A stretch of 24,391 nt of DNA from the NCBI GenBank assembly GCA_050735975.1, contig JBOHVS010000302.1, positions 1 through 24,391 of the forward strand. The letters run 5' to 3'. This stretch comes from DATMBL01 sp050735975. GTDB lineage: Bacteria > Desulfobacterota > Binatia > UBA9968. Shown one piece after another: positions 1 through 8,693 of the stretch (within the stretch, counting starts at the first letter, position 1; each line of letters starts with the position of its first letter). Made by a program: the position numbers and the translations under genes. The notes under the pieces are model-generated. The model was not told the DNA's origin. It saw only the letters and a program-made list of their open reading frames with translations, and ran no database searches.

Positions 1-315
1 AGTCTTGCCGCGCAAATCTTCCAATCTCCGGATCTTGCTGTCCTTCTTCACGACGATCGCCTGGCCGATGTAGTTCGCCGACTGGCCGACGTAAATCCAA
101 TCGTCTCCCGTGGCGCGCTTGATGTAGGGAGTGATATGGTTGCCGCCGATGAACTGGACCTTGCCTTTTTTCAGAAGTTGATGGGCCTCCTCGGGATCTA
201 CGTAGAAGTCGTATTCCACCGAGAGGCCTTGTTTTTTCCATCCTCCGCTTTCCGCGACGATATGGAGCAAGGCCAGGTGGCGCGCCGACCGATAGGGAAA
301 CTTGATTTTCTCCAT
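1..315 (-). CDS. NMT1/SsuA-like solute-binding-fold protein, partial (C-terminus outside window)
   Basis: Reverse-strand reading from an ATG at 315 gives 105 codons with no stop before the window edge. The text starts MEKIKFPYRSARHLALLH and continues with an aromatic/glycine-rich binding-protein pattern, including a GGWKKQGLSVEYDF segment (residues about 24-37) and a VVKKDSKIRRLEDLRGKT segment at the edge. The latter is the usual 'K..I.++.DLKGK' element of NitT/TauT/SsuA/THI5-type periplasmic binding proteins. An AGGAG lies about 12 bases before the ATG. It follows the family 1 binding protein by 42 bp and probably ends the same operon. The N-terminus has no hydrophobic signal peptide, which is unusual for a transport component; it may be a cytosolic binding-fold enzyme or sensor. 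Only the first third is visible, so the assignment is to fold and not to substrate. Confidence 0.72.
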   Translation of the reverse strand, partial: MEKIKFPYRSARHLALLHIVAESGGWKKQGLSVEYDFYVDPEEAHQLLKKGKVQFIGGNHITPYIKRATGDDWIYVGQSANYIGQAIVVKKDSKIRRLEDLRGKT

Positions 316-357
316 GTTGCTTGTCTTTTCTCCTCTCGTGTTTTTTTCATCCGACGA

Positions 358-1353
358 TCACTGCTTCACTCCGAACGTTTTGTTGAAGTCTTTCTGGTGC
401 TGCTCGAATCGTTCCATCACCTGGCCTGACACGGGATAAAGGTCCAATTGCTCCGCAGCCAGCGGCGAGCTGGCCGGAATAGCGCGGGATCGAAGCGGAA
501 TTTGCCCGCCGTCGTAGAGCAGCTTCTGCCCGGCTTCCGACATCAAAAAGTCCACGAACAAGCGGGCCGCGTTGGGATGCGACGCTTTCTCGAGAACTGC
601 AACCGCGTTTTGGGACACGATGATGGGCTTCGAGGTCTTGACCCAGTCAATCGGAGATCCTTTCTCTTTGGTTAATTGCGTCCTGTGCGCATAAACAAGA
701 GATGCGGAAAACTCGCCCGCGCCGACGAGCTGCGCCAGCAAGGAGTGGCCTTTTCGCCAGTTGAGCTGCTGCTTGGCGAGCCCTTCCATCAAACGCCTGC
801 CTTTTTCCCGCCCGAGATATTCGAGCATCGCTCCAAACCAATCGTAATCCCCGACATCCAGCGCCATTTTGCCTTTCCACCAGGGCTGTATGAGATCGAA
901 CCAGTCCTTGGGAACGTTGGCTTCGGGGACAAGTTTAGTGTTGTATCCGATCACGTAATAGTTGCCGACGAGTCCGGTCCACGTGTCGTCCGTATCCCTG
1001 AACTTCGCCGGGAACGCCTTTGCTTCCGGCGAGCGATACGGGGCAAGCACTCCCTTCCCCTTCAACAACGGCATCACGGATAGATTCACGACATCGGCGT
1101 GGACCTTGCCGGTTTGGTGCTCTACCATCACGCGGTTGAACACCCGCTCCGAGTTCAACCTTAGAACCTCCACCTTGAGGAACGGGAATTTCTTCTCGAA
1201 CGCAAGCGTCACCGGCTGGACCGTATCGATTCCCATCGTGCTATAGAAGACCACTTGCCCTTCGGATTTAGCCTTGGCAATCCGCTCAGCGTCGTCTGCG
1301 AAAACAGTTGCGGCGCTAATTAATAAAATGGCGACAATCAAAAGACGGGACAT
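358..1353 (-). CDS. ABC transporter substrate-binding protein, family 1 (iron/putrescine-type fold)
   Basis: This 331-residue protein is an extracellular solute-binding protein of the family 1 type (AfuA/FbpA-like class II fold), expected in the periplasm. The start at 1353 is preferred over an upstream start 21 codons earlier because it has GGAGG about 6 bases upstream and begins directly with a signal peptide: MSRLLIVAILLISAATVFA, cleaved about residue 19. The mature part begins with 'AERIAKAKSEGQVVFYST', the typical opening of these proteins, and has 'YYVIGYNTKLV', 'WFDLIQPWWKGKMALD' and the C-terminal 'NAARLFVDFLMSEAGQKLL' block seen in the iron(III)/spermidine binding family. The substrate cannot be deduced. 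It is the penultimate visible gene of the minus-strand operon, 29 bp after the LLM oxidoreductase. No permease or ATPase gene is nearby. Confidence 0.9.
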   Translation of the reverse strand: MSRLLIVAILLISAATVFADDAERIAKAKSEGQVVFYSTMGIDTVQPVTLAFEKKFPFLKVEVLRLNSERVFNRVMVEHQTGKVHADVVNLSVMPLLKGKGVLAPYRSPEAKAFPAKFRDTDDTWTGLVGNYYVIGYNTKLVPEANVPKDWFDLIQPWWKGKMALDVGDYDWFGAMLEYLGREKGRRLMEGLAKQQLNWRKGHSLLAQLVGAGEFSASLVYAHRTQLTKEKGSPIDWVKTSKPIIVSQNAVAVLEKASHPNAARLFVDFLMSEAGQKLLYDGGQIPLRSRAIPASSPLAAEQLDLYPVSGQVMERFEQHQKDFNKTFGVKQ

Positions 1354-1382
1354 GACAACCTCCTGCTTAAGTGCAAAAAAGC

Positions 1383-2393
1383 CTACTTCATCTTGGCCAT
1401 GACATCTCGGCTCCACCTCTTCATGAATCCGATCTTGTCTTCGAAGTGAACGTTCAACCAGATCTTTTGGACTCCCATCTGTTCCAGTTCATGCAACCGG
1501 CTCAGGCAATCTTCCGGAGTGCCGACGATCGCGTAGCGCCCGGCTAAATAATCTTCCAGACCGCTCTCGTTGACGAGGCGGGCGTTGGTTGTCTCACCCG
1601 GTTTTTGGTGTTCGAGGTAGCTGTATCCTTGGTGAATTCGCTCAAGTACTTTACGAAACTCGGAAGGAACGTGCTTGTTCTGATCGGGAAATCGCGCCAG
1701 GTGGTTGGCTTTCGCGGCGAGAAGCATCTTGATCTGCTTCATCGCTTCTTCCCTGCTGTCGCCTACGTTGCCGCATAAGCCCCACCAGATGTCCACGTTC
1801 TCCACATTCCGGCCGGCCCCGGCAGCTCCTGAGGCAACCGCCGACAATGCATCTCTCACGATCTCCCTCCCCACCCCGTCCCCATAGATGACGCCGTCCG
1901 CGTGCTGGCCGGAGAACTCAAGCGTTTTCGGCCCGTGCGCGGACACGTAGATAGGAATGTCCGTTCCGCTCCACGTAAGGTGGAATTCCGATCCCTGGTA
2001 TTGGACTGTTTCGCCGCGCATCAGGCCGCGAATGCACTTGACGAATTCTCCCAAGGCGCCGAGCTTGATCGGACGCAGGCCTATGTTGATCAGGGCGCTG
2101 TCCCCCGTTCCCACGCCGGCGAATATCCTTCCGGGCGCCAATTCTGCCATGCTCACCAGGGCCGCGGCGGTCACGGTCGGATGGCGCGTCAAAGCGTTCG
2201 TTACTCGCGGACCGATCTTCACCTTTTGCGTCGCCTGAGCGCCGGCCGTGCAGCTTACGTAGACCTCGCGGTAAATGGACTGCGAATCCACGAGCCCGAC
2301 GCGCTCGAATCCGCAATCCTCCGCCACTCGAAACCACTCCGCCACTTCTTTCGGATGGTTCGGAGCGAAGCTGATGCCAAATGTCAAAGCCAT
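1383..2393 (-). CDS. LLM class flavin-dependent oxidoreductase (luciferase-like, F420/FMN)
   Basis: The 336-residue product is a luciferase-like monooxygenase family TIM barrel, closest in style to the F420-dependent methylene-H4MPT reductase-like branch. Visible elements are the N-terminal 'LTFGISFAPNHP', 'AEDCGFERVGLVDSQ' (about 24-38), 'IGPRVTNALTRHPTVTAAAL' (60-79), which is the hallmark LLM segment, 'GRIFAGVGTGDSA' (88-100), and the C-terminal 'VGTPEDCLSRLHELEQMGV' block. Length is normal for the family. Whether FMN or F420 is used cannot be told from sequence alone. It lies between UbiD (21 bp upstream) and a binding protein (29 bp downstream), so it is probably a redox step on the same substrate. 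The ATG at 2393 has only a weak purine stretch upstream, compatible with translational coupling. Confidence 0.9.
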   Translation of the reverse strand: MALTFGISFAPNHPKEVAEWFRVAEDCGFERVGLVDSQSIYREVYVSCTAGAQATQKVKIGPRVTNALTRHPTVTAAALVSMAELAPGRIFAGVGTGDSALINIGLRPIKLGALGEFVKCIRGLMRGETVQYQGSEFHLTWSGTDIPIYVSAHGPKTLEFSGQHADGVIYGDGVGREIVRDALSAVASGAAGAGRNVENVDIWWGLCGNVGDSREEAMKQIKMLLAAKANHLARFPDQNKHVPSEFRKVLERIHQGYSYLEHQKPGETTNARLVNESGLEDYLAGRYAIVGTPEDCLSRLHELEQMGVQKIWLNVHFEDKIGFMKRWSRDVMAKMK

Positions 2394-2414
2394 GAAACGC
2401 TCGTGACATTCACG

Positions 2415-4052
2415 CTATTTCCCACCATCCTTGCGGGACACGGAGATTCGCCGCCCGGCGACCTTATCCCCGGTTCTGTAGTACTCACCTTTCAATGCGA
2501 GCTCCGCCTCTTCCCGGGATTCGGCGTCCCACTGCCCCAACGAGTATCCGTACCAGGGTCTCTGAGGACGAAGCGGTGGCAGGCCCAGTTCCTTCTCCCA
2601 GATTTCCTTGGCCTTCTCCATGTATTCTTGGGCGGGCAAGGCAACCGGCGGAAACGGCTCTTTCAACGTTGCATTCATCATCATGACCGAATACTCCGCC
2701 GAGCGTTCTTCCGCCTCTTCCATCTTGTCGATTTCGGCACCCGCGACTCGAAAAGGGGGAGCATGTCCCTTTTCACGTCCCGCAACGATCCGCACGTCCT
2801 TTGCGGGCTCGCATCTCATCGTAATCGCCCAGTTGACCGCGTCGCCGTCTTTCGGGTCGATATCATCGTCCACCGCCACCACGTATTTGCCCAGCTCCTG
2901 CCTGAAGGCCAAGACTCCGTGAAGCGCCCGCCACACCTCGTATTGGGGAGCGCCACGACGGCACTGGACGACGACGTAGCGCCGCAAGTTAACCAGCGGT
3001 TCGTACAGTCCCACCGCAGCCACCCATTCATTGCTGGAATGCTCCTTCAGGTAACGAAGCAGCATCGCCTCCATTCCGATCTCTTTGAGCTTGCTGGATT
3101 CGCTGGGAGTCACCTGGCTCAAGATGCCGACAAAGACCGGCTGCTTCCGATGGGTGATGCAGCTGACCTCGAAAACCGGATTCATGATGCGCGGATGGAT
3201 GTAGCCGTGGGATTCACCGAACGCCCCTTCCGGCTCCAGGAAGTCGGTCCTGATGATTCCTTCCAGAACGATCTCCGCCGTTGCCGGCACTTCCAAGTCG
3301 ATCGTTTTACATTTGACAAGCGGTATGGGTTCGCCCGCCAGTCCTCCCGCCACGGCCAGCTCGTCGACCCCATACGGCACCTTTTGCACGGCGGCATGGG
3401 TTACAACCGGCGGCCCGCCGACTACCAGAGCGGCTTCCAGATGCTTTCCATAAGAAACAGCCTGCCTCCAATGGATATTCAATTGCTGGTTTGCCTGGGG
3501 CCCGGGACACACGCCGGTCCGCCTCCGTCCTTTCACCTGTGCTCTATAGTTGCCCACGTTCCGAATTCCGGTCTCGAGATCCTTCGTAATCCACTGCGCG
3601 CAGGTAAAATAAGGAGCGTTGTCAAAGCCGGGAGTAGATATGGTAACCGCAATTTCGTCGAGACCAAGCCCTTCCTGATCCAGCTCATCGCCTATGTGTA
3701 TCTCTTCGTGCACGGGCCCGCTCTCAACCATGACGGGGTCGATGGGATGAGCCAAAGCATGCTGCCACTTCCGAACAATCTCTTCGGGCTCGCAGCCCAT
3801 GCCCAACCCATACACCCATCGCGATGCGGCAAGCCCGGCGACCAGCACCGAGCCCTTGTATTGTCGCCGGTCGTCGATCACGTTTTCGAAGAGAAAGGCC
3901 TTTCTGTCCTCTTCGCGGATGCCTCCTCGAAACTGCCAGCGAACGATCGGATGAATTTCCGTGTCCTTATTGCTCGGTCGCTTGACCCGAACCAGCAAGC
4001 CTCTTTGTTCGAGGTTTTTTATATGCTCCCGTATGTCTCTCGGCGCTTTCAT
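2415..4052 (-). CDS. UbiD family prenylated-FMN decarboxylase
   Basis: This 545-residue protein belongs to the UbiD/Fdc1 family, which reversibly decarboxylates aromatic or alpha,beta-unsaturated acids using prenylated FMN. The catalytic triad known from fungal Fdc1 (Arg173-Glu277-Glu282) can be matched here: Arg170 in 'RNVGNYRAQVK' and Glu275/Glu280 in 'EPEGAFGESHGY'. The metal/phosphate-binding 'RNVGNYR' asparagine (165) and 'LNIHW' histidine (194) are also present. Length is slightly greater than the usual 480-510 because of a C-terminal extension rich in Trp/Arg ('RPWYGYSLGQWDAESREE'). It follows hydantoinase A by 12 bp. No UbiX-type prenyltransferase is in the window, so the cofactor must be made elsewhere. 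The substrate is unknown. Confidence 0.95.
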   Translation of the reverse strand: MKAPRDIREHIKNLEQRGLLVRVKRPSNKDTEIHPIVRWQFRGGIREEDRKAFLFENVIDDRRQYKGSVLVAGLAASRWVYGLGMGCEPEEIVRKWQHALAHPIDPVMVESGPVHEEIHIGDELDQEGLGLDEIAVTISTPGFDNAPYFTCAQWITKDLETGIRNVGNYRAQVKGRRRTGVCPGPQANQQLNIHWRQAVSYGKHLEAALVVGGPPVVTHAAVQKVPYGVDELAVAGGLAGEPIPLVKCKTIDLEVPATAEIVLEGIIRTDFLEPEGAFGESHGYIHPRIMNPVFEVSCITHRKQPVFVGILSQVTPSESSKLKEIGMEAMLLRYLKEHSSNEWVAAVGLYEPLVNLRRYVVVQCRRGAPQYEVWRALHGVLAFRQELGKYVVAVDDDIDPKDGDAVNWAITMRCEPAKDVRIVAGREKGHAPPFRVAGAEIDKMEEAEERSAEYSVMMMNATLKEPFPPVALPAQEYMEKAKEIWEKELGLPPLRPQRPWYGYSLGQWDAESREEAELALKGEYYRTGDKVAGRRISVSRKDGGK

Positions 4053-4064
4053 TCCTCCTCCATC

Positions 4065-6128
4065 TCAAAGAGACAGCTCGTAGTCGCCGAATTCGTTGAC
4101 GACCAGGCTGCATCCCGGGGGAATCACGACGGTCGTCGTCGGCTCCTCGATGATCGCCGGGCCTTGAATCGCCGACCCCGCGCTCAAATCACCGCCCTGG
4201 TACACATCGGTTGCGATTTTTTGGCCGTCGAAGATAACATCGCGGGTCTTTTTTGTCCTCGCTGCGCATCCGGGTTTCGCAGCGGCTCTGCCGAAATCGG
4301 AAGGCCTTTCCGTCCGCCCTATGGCCGTAAGGCGCCAGTGAAGCGCCTCGACCGGCTGGCCGGGGAGGTTGTACCCGTACAGCTTGCGATGCTGGGCATC
4401 GAAGCTTTTTTGCAACTCTGCGAAACCGTTCGACAGGGAAGCAAAGGGTATGGTCACTTCGTGAAATTGGCCGACGTATTTCAGATCGACGGCATAGGAT
4501 AGGACCGCGTCCTGTTTTTGTATGCCTTCCTCCTGCAGCGTCTGCAAAGCTTCGGCGGCCATCTCTCGATACAGCTCATCGACCTTCTCTAGGGCAATCG
4601 CCGATAGCTCGCCCGAAAAAGTCCGGACGTAGTCATGCCGCAAGTCGGAAAGAAGCATTCCCGCGGCGCAAAATACCGATGCCTCGCGCGGAATCAGCAG
4701 GCTTCGAATCCCCAGTTCCCGCGCGATAGCGGCGGCGTGAACGGCGCCGGCGCCACCGGCGACCACGAGCGTGCACTGGCGCGGGTCGTATCCCTGCGCG
4801 ATCGACACCAGACGTATCGCGTCGGCCATCGTACTGTTAACGATCTTATGAATGCCCTCCGCCGCCATGACCACACCTATCCCTAAAGGCCGCGCTATGC
4901 GCTCTTCGATTCCCTTGACGGCTTTATCCAACTGCAGAGGAAATTCTCCGCCGAGAAAATCTTCCACGCCGAGGTAACCCAGGACCAGATCGGCATCCGT
5001 AACCGTTGGATTTTCACCTCCCCGGCCGTAGCAGATTGGACCGGGCTCGGCTCCGGCGCTTTCCGGACCGACGTGAAGCACGCCGCCTTCATCGACCCAG
5101 GCAATGCTTCCGCCTCCTGCACCCACGGTTCGGATATCCAGGACCGGGAAAGCCATGGCATGCCCGCCGACCTCTCCGGCCGTAGTGAAAGTCACCTCGC
5201 CGCCTTTGATGAACGAGACATCGAAGCTTGTCCCGCCCATGTCCATCGCGATCAGGTCCTTACCGACCGCGCGTTGTCCGTAGAAAATCGCCGCCACCGG
5301 CCCTCCGGCCGGACCCGACAAGAGTGTTCTGCAGGCAAAGCGAGACGCCGTCTCCGGCGCCATCACGCCTCCGTTGGATTGCATGATAAGGAGGCGTCCT
5401 TCAAAACCGGCTTTTTTAAGCCGATCCGTCAAGTGGCCGAGATAACGGGCCAGAATCGGACCGACATAAGCATTGAGGACGGTGGTGCTATGTCTCTCGT
5501 ACGCCCTTAGCTGTGGCAGCACCTGGGTGGACAACGATACGTAGGCCTCCGGGAATTCGTCCTTCACAAGCTCGGCCACTTGGATCTCGTGTTTTGGATT
5601 CAGGAAAGAAAACAGGAAACTGACGGCTAGCGACTCCACGCCGGCTTTTCTAAGCTCCCGAATCGCCTGCCTGGCGCCCTCGCGATCCAGCGCGGCGACT
5701 TCTCGACCTTCGCAATCAGTCCGCTCGGCTATGGTGAAGGTGAGGTTCCGCGGAACCAGCGGCGCCGGCGGGCTGCATTTGGAATTAAACTGGCTTTCGC
5801 GCACGCCGCGCCGCATCAACAGGATATCGCGGAATCCCTTGGTCGTGAGAAATCCCGTCCTGGCTCCGGAGCCGGTAAGAACGGCGTTCGTCGTGATCGT
5901 TGTGCCATGAACGATCCGCTGCACTCTGCGCAAGAAATCCCGAAAGGGCACCCCTACTTTCGCCGAAAGCTTTTCGAGACCGTTCAGAACTCCGCGCGAA
6001 GGGTCCTCTCGCGTCGTGAATGTTTTTCCAACCGCGCTCCGGCCCATGGAATCGACCAGGACACAATCGGTGAAAGTTCCGCCGACGTCGATGCCCACGT
6101 AAAAAAAATGGTTAGTCGCCTCTGCCAT
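4065..6128 (-). CDS. Hydantoinase/oxoprolinase family protein, subunit A (HyuA-like)
   Basis: The 687-residue protein is the ATP-binding subunit of the hydantoinase A/oxoprolinase family, which includes N-methylhydantoinase A, 5-oxoprolinase and the acetone/acetophenone carboxylase subunits. It shows the ASKHA phosphate-1 motif 'GIDVGGTFTDCVLVD' (12-26), 'VHGTTITTNA' (73-82), the second phosphate motif 'MDMGGTSFDV' (295-304), 'GAGGGSIAWVD' (336-346) and 'GPESAGAEPGPICYGRGG' (354-371). These reactions couple ATP hydrolysis to amide ring opening or carboxylation, normally with subunit B, whose gene lies 77 bp upstream. The start ATG at 6128 has a GGAGCGAG-like site about 12 bases away. Family members act on many substrates, so hydantoin itself is not implied. 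No carboxylase gamma subunit is visible. Confidence 0.95.
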   Translation of the reverse strand: MAEATNHFFYVGIDVGGTFTDCVLVDSMGRSAVGKTFTTREDPSRGVLNGLEKLSAKVGVPFRDFLRRVQRIVHGTTITTNAVLTGSGARTGFLTTKGFRDILLMRRGVRESQFNSKCSPPAPLVPRNLTFTIAERTDCEGREVAALDREGARQAIRELRKAGVESLAVSFLFSFLNPKHEIQVAELVKDEFPEAYVSLSTQVLPQLRAYERHSTTVLNAYVGPILARYLGHLTDRLKKAGFEGRLLIMQSNGGVMAPETASRFACRTLLSGPAGGPVAAIFYGQRAVGKDLIAMDMGGTSFDVSFIKGGEVTFTTAGEVGGHAMAFPVLDIRTVGAGGGSIAWVDEGGVLHVGPESAGAEPGPICYGRGGENPTVTDADLVLGYLGVEDFLGGEFPLQLDKAVKGIEERIARPLGIGVVMAAEGIHKIVNSTMADAIRLVSIAQGYDPRQCTLVVAGGAGAVHAAAIARELGIRSLLIPREASVFCAAGMLLSDLRHDYVRTFSGELSAIALEKVDELYREMAAEALQTLQEEGIQKQDAVLSYAVDLKYVGQFHEVTIPFASLSNGFAELQKSFDAQHRKLYGYNLPGQPVEALHWRLTAIGRTERPSDFGRAAAKPGCAARTKKTRDVIFDGQKIATDVYQGGDLSAGSAIQGPAIIEEPTTTVVIPPGCSLVVNEFGDYELSL

Positions 6129-6205
6129 TTAGGAACAACTCGCTCCGTCTAAAAAGTCCCGGCCGCCGGCTGCAGTTTATTTTTGGGCCTCGTGATCGTC
6201 GCCTT

Positions 6206-7978
6206 CTATTTGAGCTCGCTCTCCTTTTTCAGCGCGCGCTTCCTGAACGTCCCATCGCCGTCGATAGAGACCTCGCGATCGCGCCGTTTCAACACCACGC
6301 CGTATTCTTCAAGCGCCTTTTCAATTGACACAAAGCCGTTGATAACATCATCTCTCACCTGCTCAGGCGGCCTCTCGAACGGGTCGCCGAATCCACCCCC
6401 GCCTTGAGAGATGAGCTCGAAAACATCGCCTTCCGAAACCTCGCAGAATTTATTGACGCCCAATTCTCTTGTTTTTCCATCCGAGCCGGTGACCCGCATG
6501 ACCGGCAGCGAACCCGGTTTTCCGCCGAACAGACCGAAGGCCCGCGTTTCTTCGAGCATGCCCGAACCCACGGTCGCGCATTGGATGTCTGGAGTCTCAA
6601 CACGCCACCTGAGCACCGCGCCGAGGCCTCCCCGCCATTTGCCCGCCCCGCCGGTGTCCTCGGCAAACTCATACTCGGAAAGCCGATAAGGGTAGGCGAT
6701 CTCGAAAATTTCCGGGTCGGTTGCTCGAGACCCCCCCATATTGCTCACCGGACCGGTATGATTCCATCCGTCGTAGCCCTCCGTCGCTCCGGAGCCGCCC
6801 TTGCAGTTATGATGCGTGCAGACAAACGGCCTTCGAGTGCGGGGATTCTGTCCCGCGGTCATCGGCGCGCAACGCCTTCCCCAGCCCGCTTGCACCTGGC
6901 TCGGGATCGCCTGCGCCAGCGCAAGCCATATGGCTTCCGCGATCGCGGCGCAGGTGAGGAGCGTCGAGGCCGTAGTGGGTGCCGGCGGCAGGCAATTCAC
7001 GATCGAGCCCTCCGGCGCAACGATTTGAATCAGCTTGAGAGAGCCGAAGTTGATCGGAATCGAAGCGCCGATGCACGCGAACAGCGATTGGAAGCAAACC
7101 GAAGCGGTGTTGGCAAACGGGCTGTTGACGAAACCGCGGGTTTGAGGATCGGATCCGCTGAAATCAAAAACTAGTTTGTCTTCCTGAACCTTGACGGCCA
7201 CCCGAACACGGGGCGCTCTATCCATTTCTATGCCGTCGTTGTCGAGGCTTCTCTCCCCAGCGTAAATTCCATCGGGGATTTTTCTAATCGCCGCCGCCAT
7301 GGCTCTTTCGGTAGCTGCAATATAGGAATCGATCGTCCCTTCGACGGCGTTTACTCCGTGACGATCGAGCAATTCGATCAACGATTCTTCTCCTCTAAAA
7401 GTAGCGCCGATTTGACAATGCAGATCTCCCTCTACGAGATGCGGGCTTTTGACGTTGAGGAGAATAAAGTCCCAGATATCCTTCTGGTATTCTCCCTCGC
7501 TGTAGAGCTTGATCGGAGGCAAGCGCAGCCCTTCTTCCCATACAGTCTTTGCTTTCGGGTTGTAGCCGGCCACACCCCCGCCTCCCAGATCCGCCTGGTG
7601 CCCCTTTGCCACGGCCCAGAAGGTCGCCTGGCCGTTATAAAAAATCGGTCTCGCGATCGTTACGTCCGGTAAATGGCTGTTCCCCTGGTACGGATCATTG
7701 GCAACGATCACGTCGCCCTGGTGCAGTTCCTCCGGTTTGAATCTGCTTCGAATGGCTTCCAACGCAAAGGGAATCGCGCCTAGTAGAACCGGTATGTAGG
7801 AGGTCTGAGCCACGAGCCTTCCCCGAGCGTCGAAAATCGCGGTAACGAAGTCTCTCGACTCGCTGAAGATCGGCGAGCGCGACGTGAGCAGCATGATCTG
7901 CCCCATTTCCCTCGTGATCGCCGCTAAGCGGTTTGAGATAACCGCAACGGAGATTGGATCGTTCGGAATCCGACTCAT
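6206..7978 (-). CDS. Hydantoinase B/oxoprolinase family protein (HyuB-like)
   Basis: The 590-residue product is the partner subunit of HyuA. It begins with the family opening 'DPISVAVISNRLAAITREMG' and has 'SESRDFVTAIFDARGRLVAQ' (about 38-57), 'GDVIVANDPYQGNSHLPDVTI' (88-108), and the C-terminal 'FELISQGGGGFGDPFERPPE' glycine-rich block, all characteristic of hydantoinase B. Length is normal (550-600). It is cytoplasmic with no signal or membrane segments. It follows the GntR regulator by 21 bp and precedes HyuA, the reverse of the usual A-B order. The ribosome-binding site is weak, suggesting coupling to the regulator gene. The substrate is unknown; the UbiD and LLM neighbours suggest a cyclic or aromatic carboxylated compound. 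Confidence 0.95.
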   Translation of the reverse strand: MSRIPNDPISVAVISNRLAAITREMGQIMLLTSRSPIFSESRDFVTAIFDARGRLVAQTSYIPVLLGAIPFALEAIRSRFKPEELHQGDVIVANDPYQGNSHLPDVTIARPIFYNGQATFWAVAKGHQADLGGGGVAGYNPKAKTVWEEGLRLPPIKLYSEGEYQKDIWDFILLNVKSPHLVEGDLHCQIGATFRGEESLIELLDRHGVNAVEGTIDSYIAATERAMAAAIRKIPDGIYAGERSLDNDGIEMDRAPRVRVAVKVQEDKLVFDFSGSDPQTRGFVNSPFANTASVCFQSLFACIGASIPINFGSLKLIQIVAPEGSIVNCLPPAPTTASTLLTCAAIAEAIWLALAQAIPSQVQAGWGRRCAPMTAGQNPRTRRPFVCTHHNCKGGSGATEGYDGWNHTGPVSNMGGSRATDPEIFEIAYPYRLSEYEFAEDTGGAGKWRGGLGAVLRWRVETPDIQCATVGSGMLEETRAFGLFGGKPGSLPVMRVTGSDGKTRELGVNKFCEVSEGDVFELISQGGGGFGDPFERPPEQVRDDVINGFVSIEKALEEYGVVLKRRDREVSIDGDGTFRKRALKKESELK

Positions 7979-7999
7979 GCGCTCAATGTCCCAAAAATT

Positions 8000-8686
8000 T
8001 CAGCCGACAATTTTCAGATTTTTCAGATATTCGGCCTGTTCCTGTAAACGAAGCATTGCCAGCTCTTTGGATATTCTCACGTGGTATAACGCCTCCTGTC
8101 TTGCAGTCTTCGGCTTGCGGTCCCGAATGGCCGCTAAAATAGCTCGGTGTTGCGACCATGCATCTTTCCCTCGATCCAACTGCCCTACGGCGACCCTCTG
8201 CTTTAGCACGATCCGCTCGAACACCTCATTGAGAACCCGCTGAAGGTAAGTGTTTCCCGCAATCTCCGCGACCTTGGTGTGGAATCCCAGATCGACAAGA
8301 CGGCGTCCCCGTATGGGGCGGCGCTGCACATACTCGCCGTATTGTTTGAGCAACGCTTCCAACTCCTGAATTTGCGCGGGAGTCACCCGCCGCGCCGCCT
8401 CCTCCGCAAGGTACGGCTCCAACGCCTCCCTGGCTCCATAGAGCTCCTCGACCTCCTCGACCGTAATCTCGTTGACGAAGAACCCCCGATTCCAAATTTG
8501 CTTGACGTAACCCTCTTTGACCAGGCGGCTCATGGCTTCACGAATCGGAGTACGGCTGATGCCCATCTGCTTGGACAAATCCTCGATGATGATTTTCTGT
8601 CTGGGATAGATTTCGCTGCGCAGGATGAAGCCCTTGATCTTTTGATAAGCCTCATCTGTGAGGTTCTTGCCGTTTTGCTGTTCCAC
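8000..8686 (-). CDS. GntR family transcriptional regulator with FCD ligand domain
   Basis: The 228-residue protein has an N-terminal winged helix of the GntR type, with recognition region 'LSKQMGISRTPIREAMSRL' (37-55) and wing 'YVKQIWNRGFFVNEIT' (60-75). An FCD (FadR C-terminal) all-helical ligand domain follows. The four FCD metal-ligand positions can be seen as Asp132 and His136 in 'VDLGFHTKV', His180 in 'SQHRAIL' and His202 in 'YHVRIS', so it probably binds a carboxylate through a metal. The start codon is GTG at 8686. It heads the minus-strand HyuB-HyuA-UbiD operon and is divergent from the acyl-CoA dehydrogenase, with a palindromic operator candidate between them. It is therefore the likely local, autoregulated repressor, released by a pathway acid. 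Confidence 0.93.
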   Translation of the reverse strand: MEQQNGKNLTDEAYQKIKGFILRSEIYPRQKIIIEDLSKQMGISRTPIREAMSRLVKEGYVKQIWNRGFFVNEITVEEVEELYGAREALEPYLAEEAARRVTPAQIQELEALLKQYGEYVQRRPIRGRRLVDLGFHTKVAEIAGNTYLQRVLNEVFERIVLKQRVAVGQLDRGKDAWSQHRAILAAIRDRKPKTARQEALYHVRISKELAMLRLQEQAEYLKNLKIVG

Positions 8687-8693
8687 AACCCGA

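Noticed and set aside
1902..4502. Plus-strand open frame of 866 codons
   Set aside because: It runs antisense across the LLM, UbiD and HyuA genes, has no ribosome-binding site or family-like sequence, and is full of Arg/His/Pro as expected for the complement of GC-biased codons.
6129..6205. GC-rich CCGG-CGG-CCGG stem between HyuB and HyuA followed by several T residues
   Set aside because: The stem is only 4 bp with a 3-base loop and would separate two subunits that are expected to be co-expressed, so it is not called a terminator.
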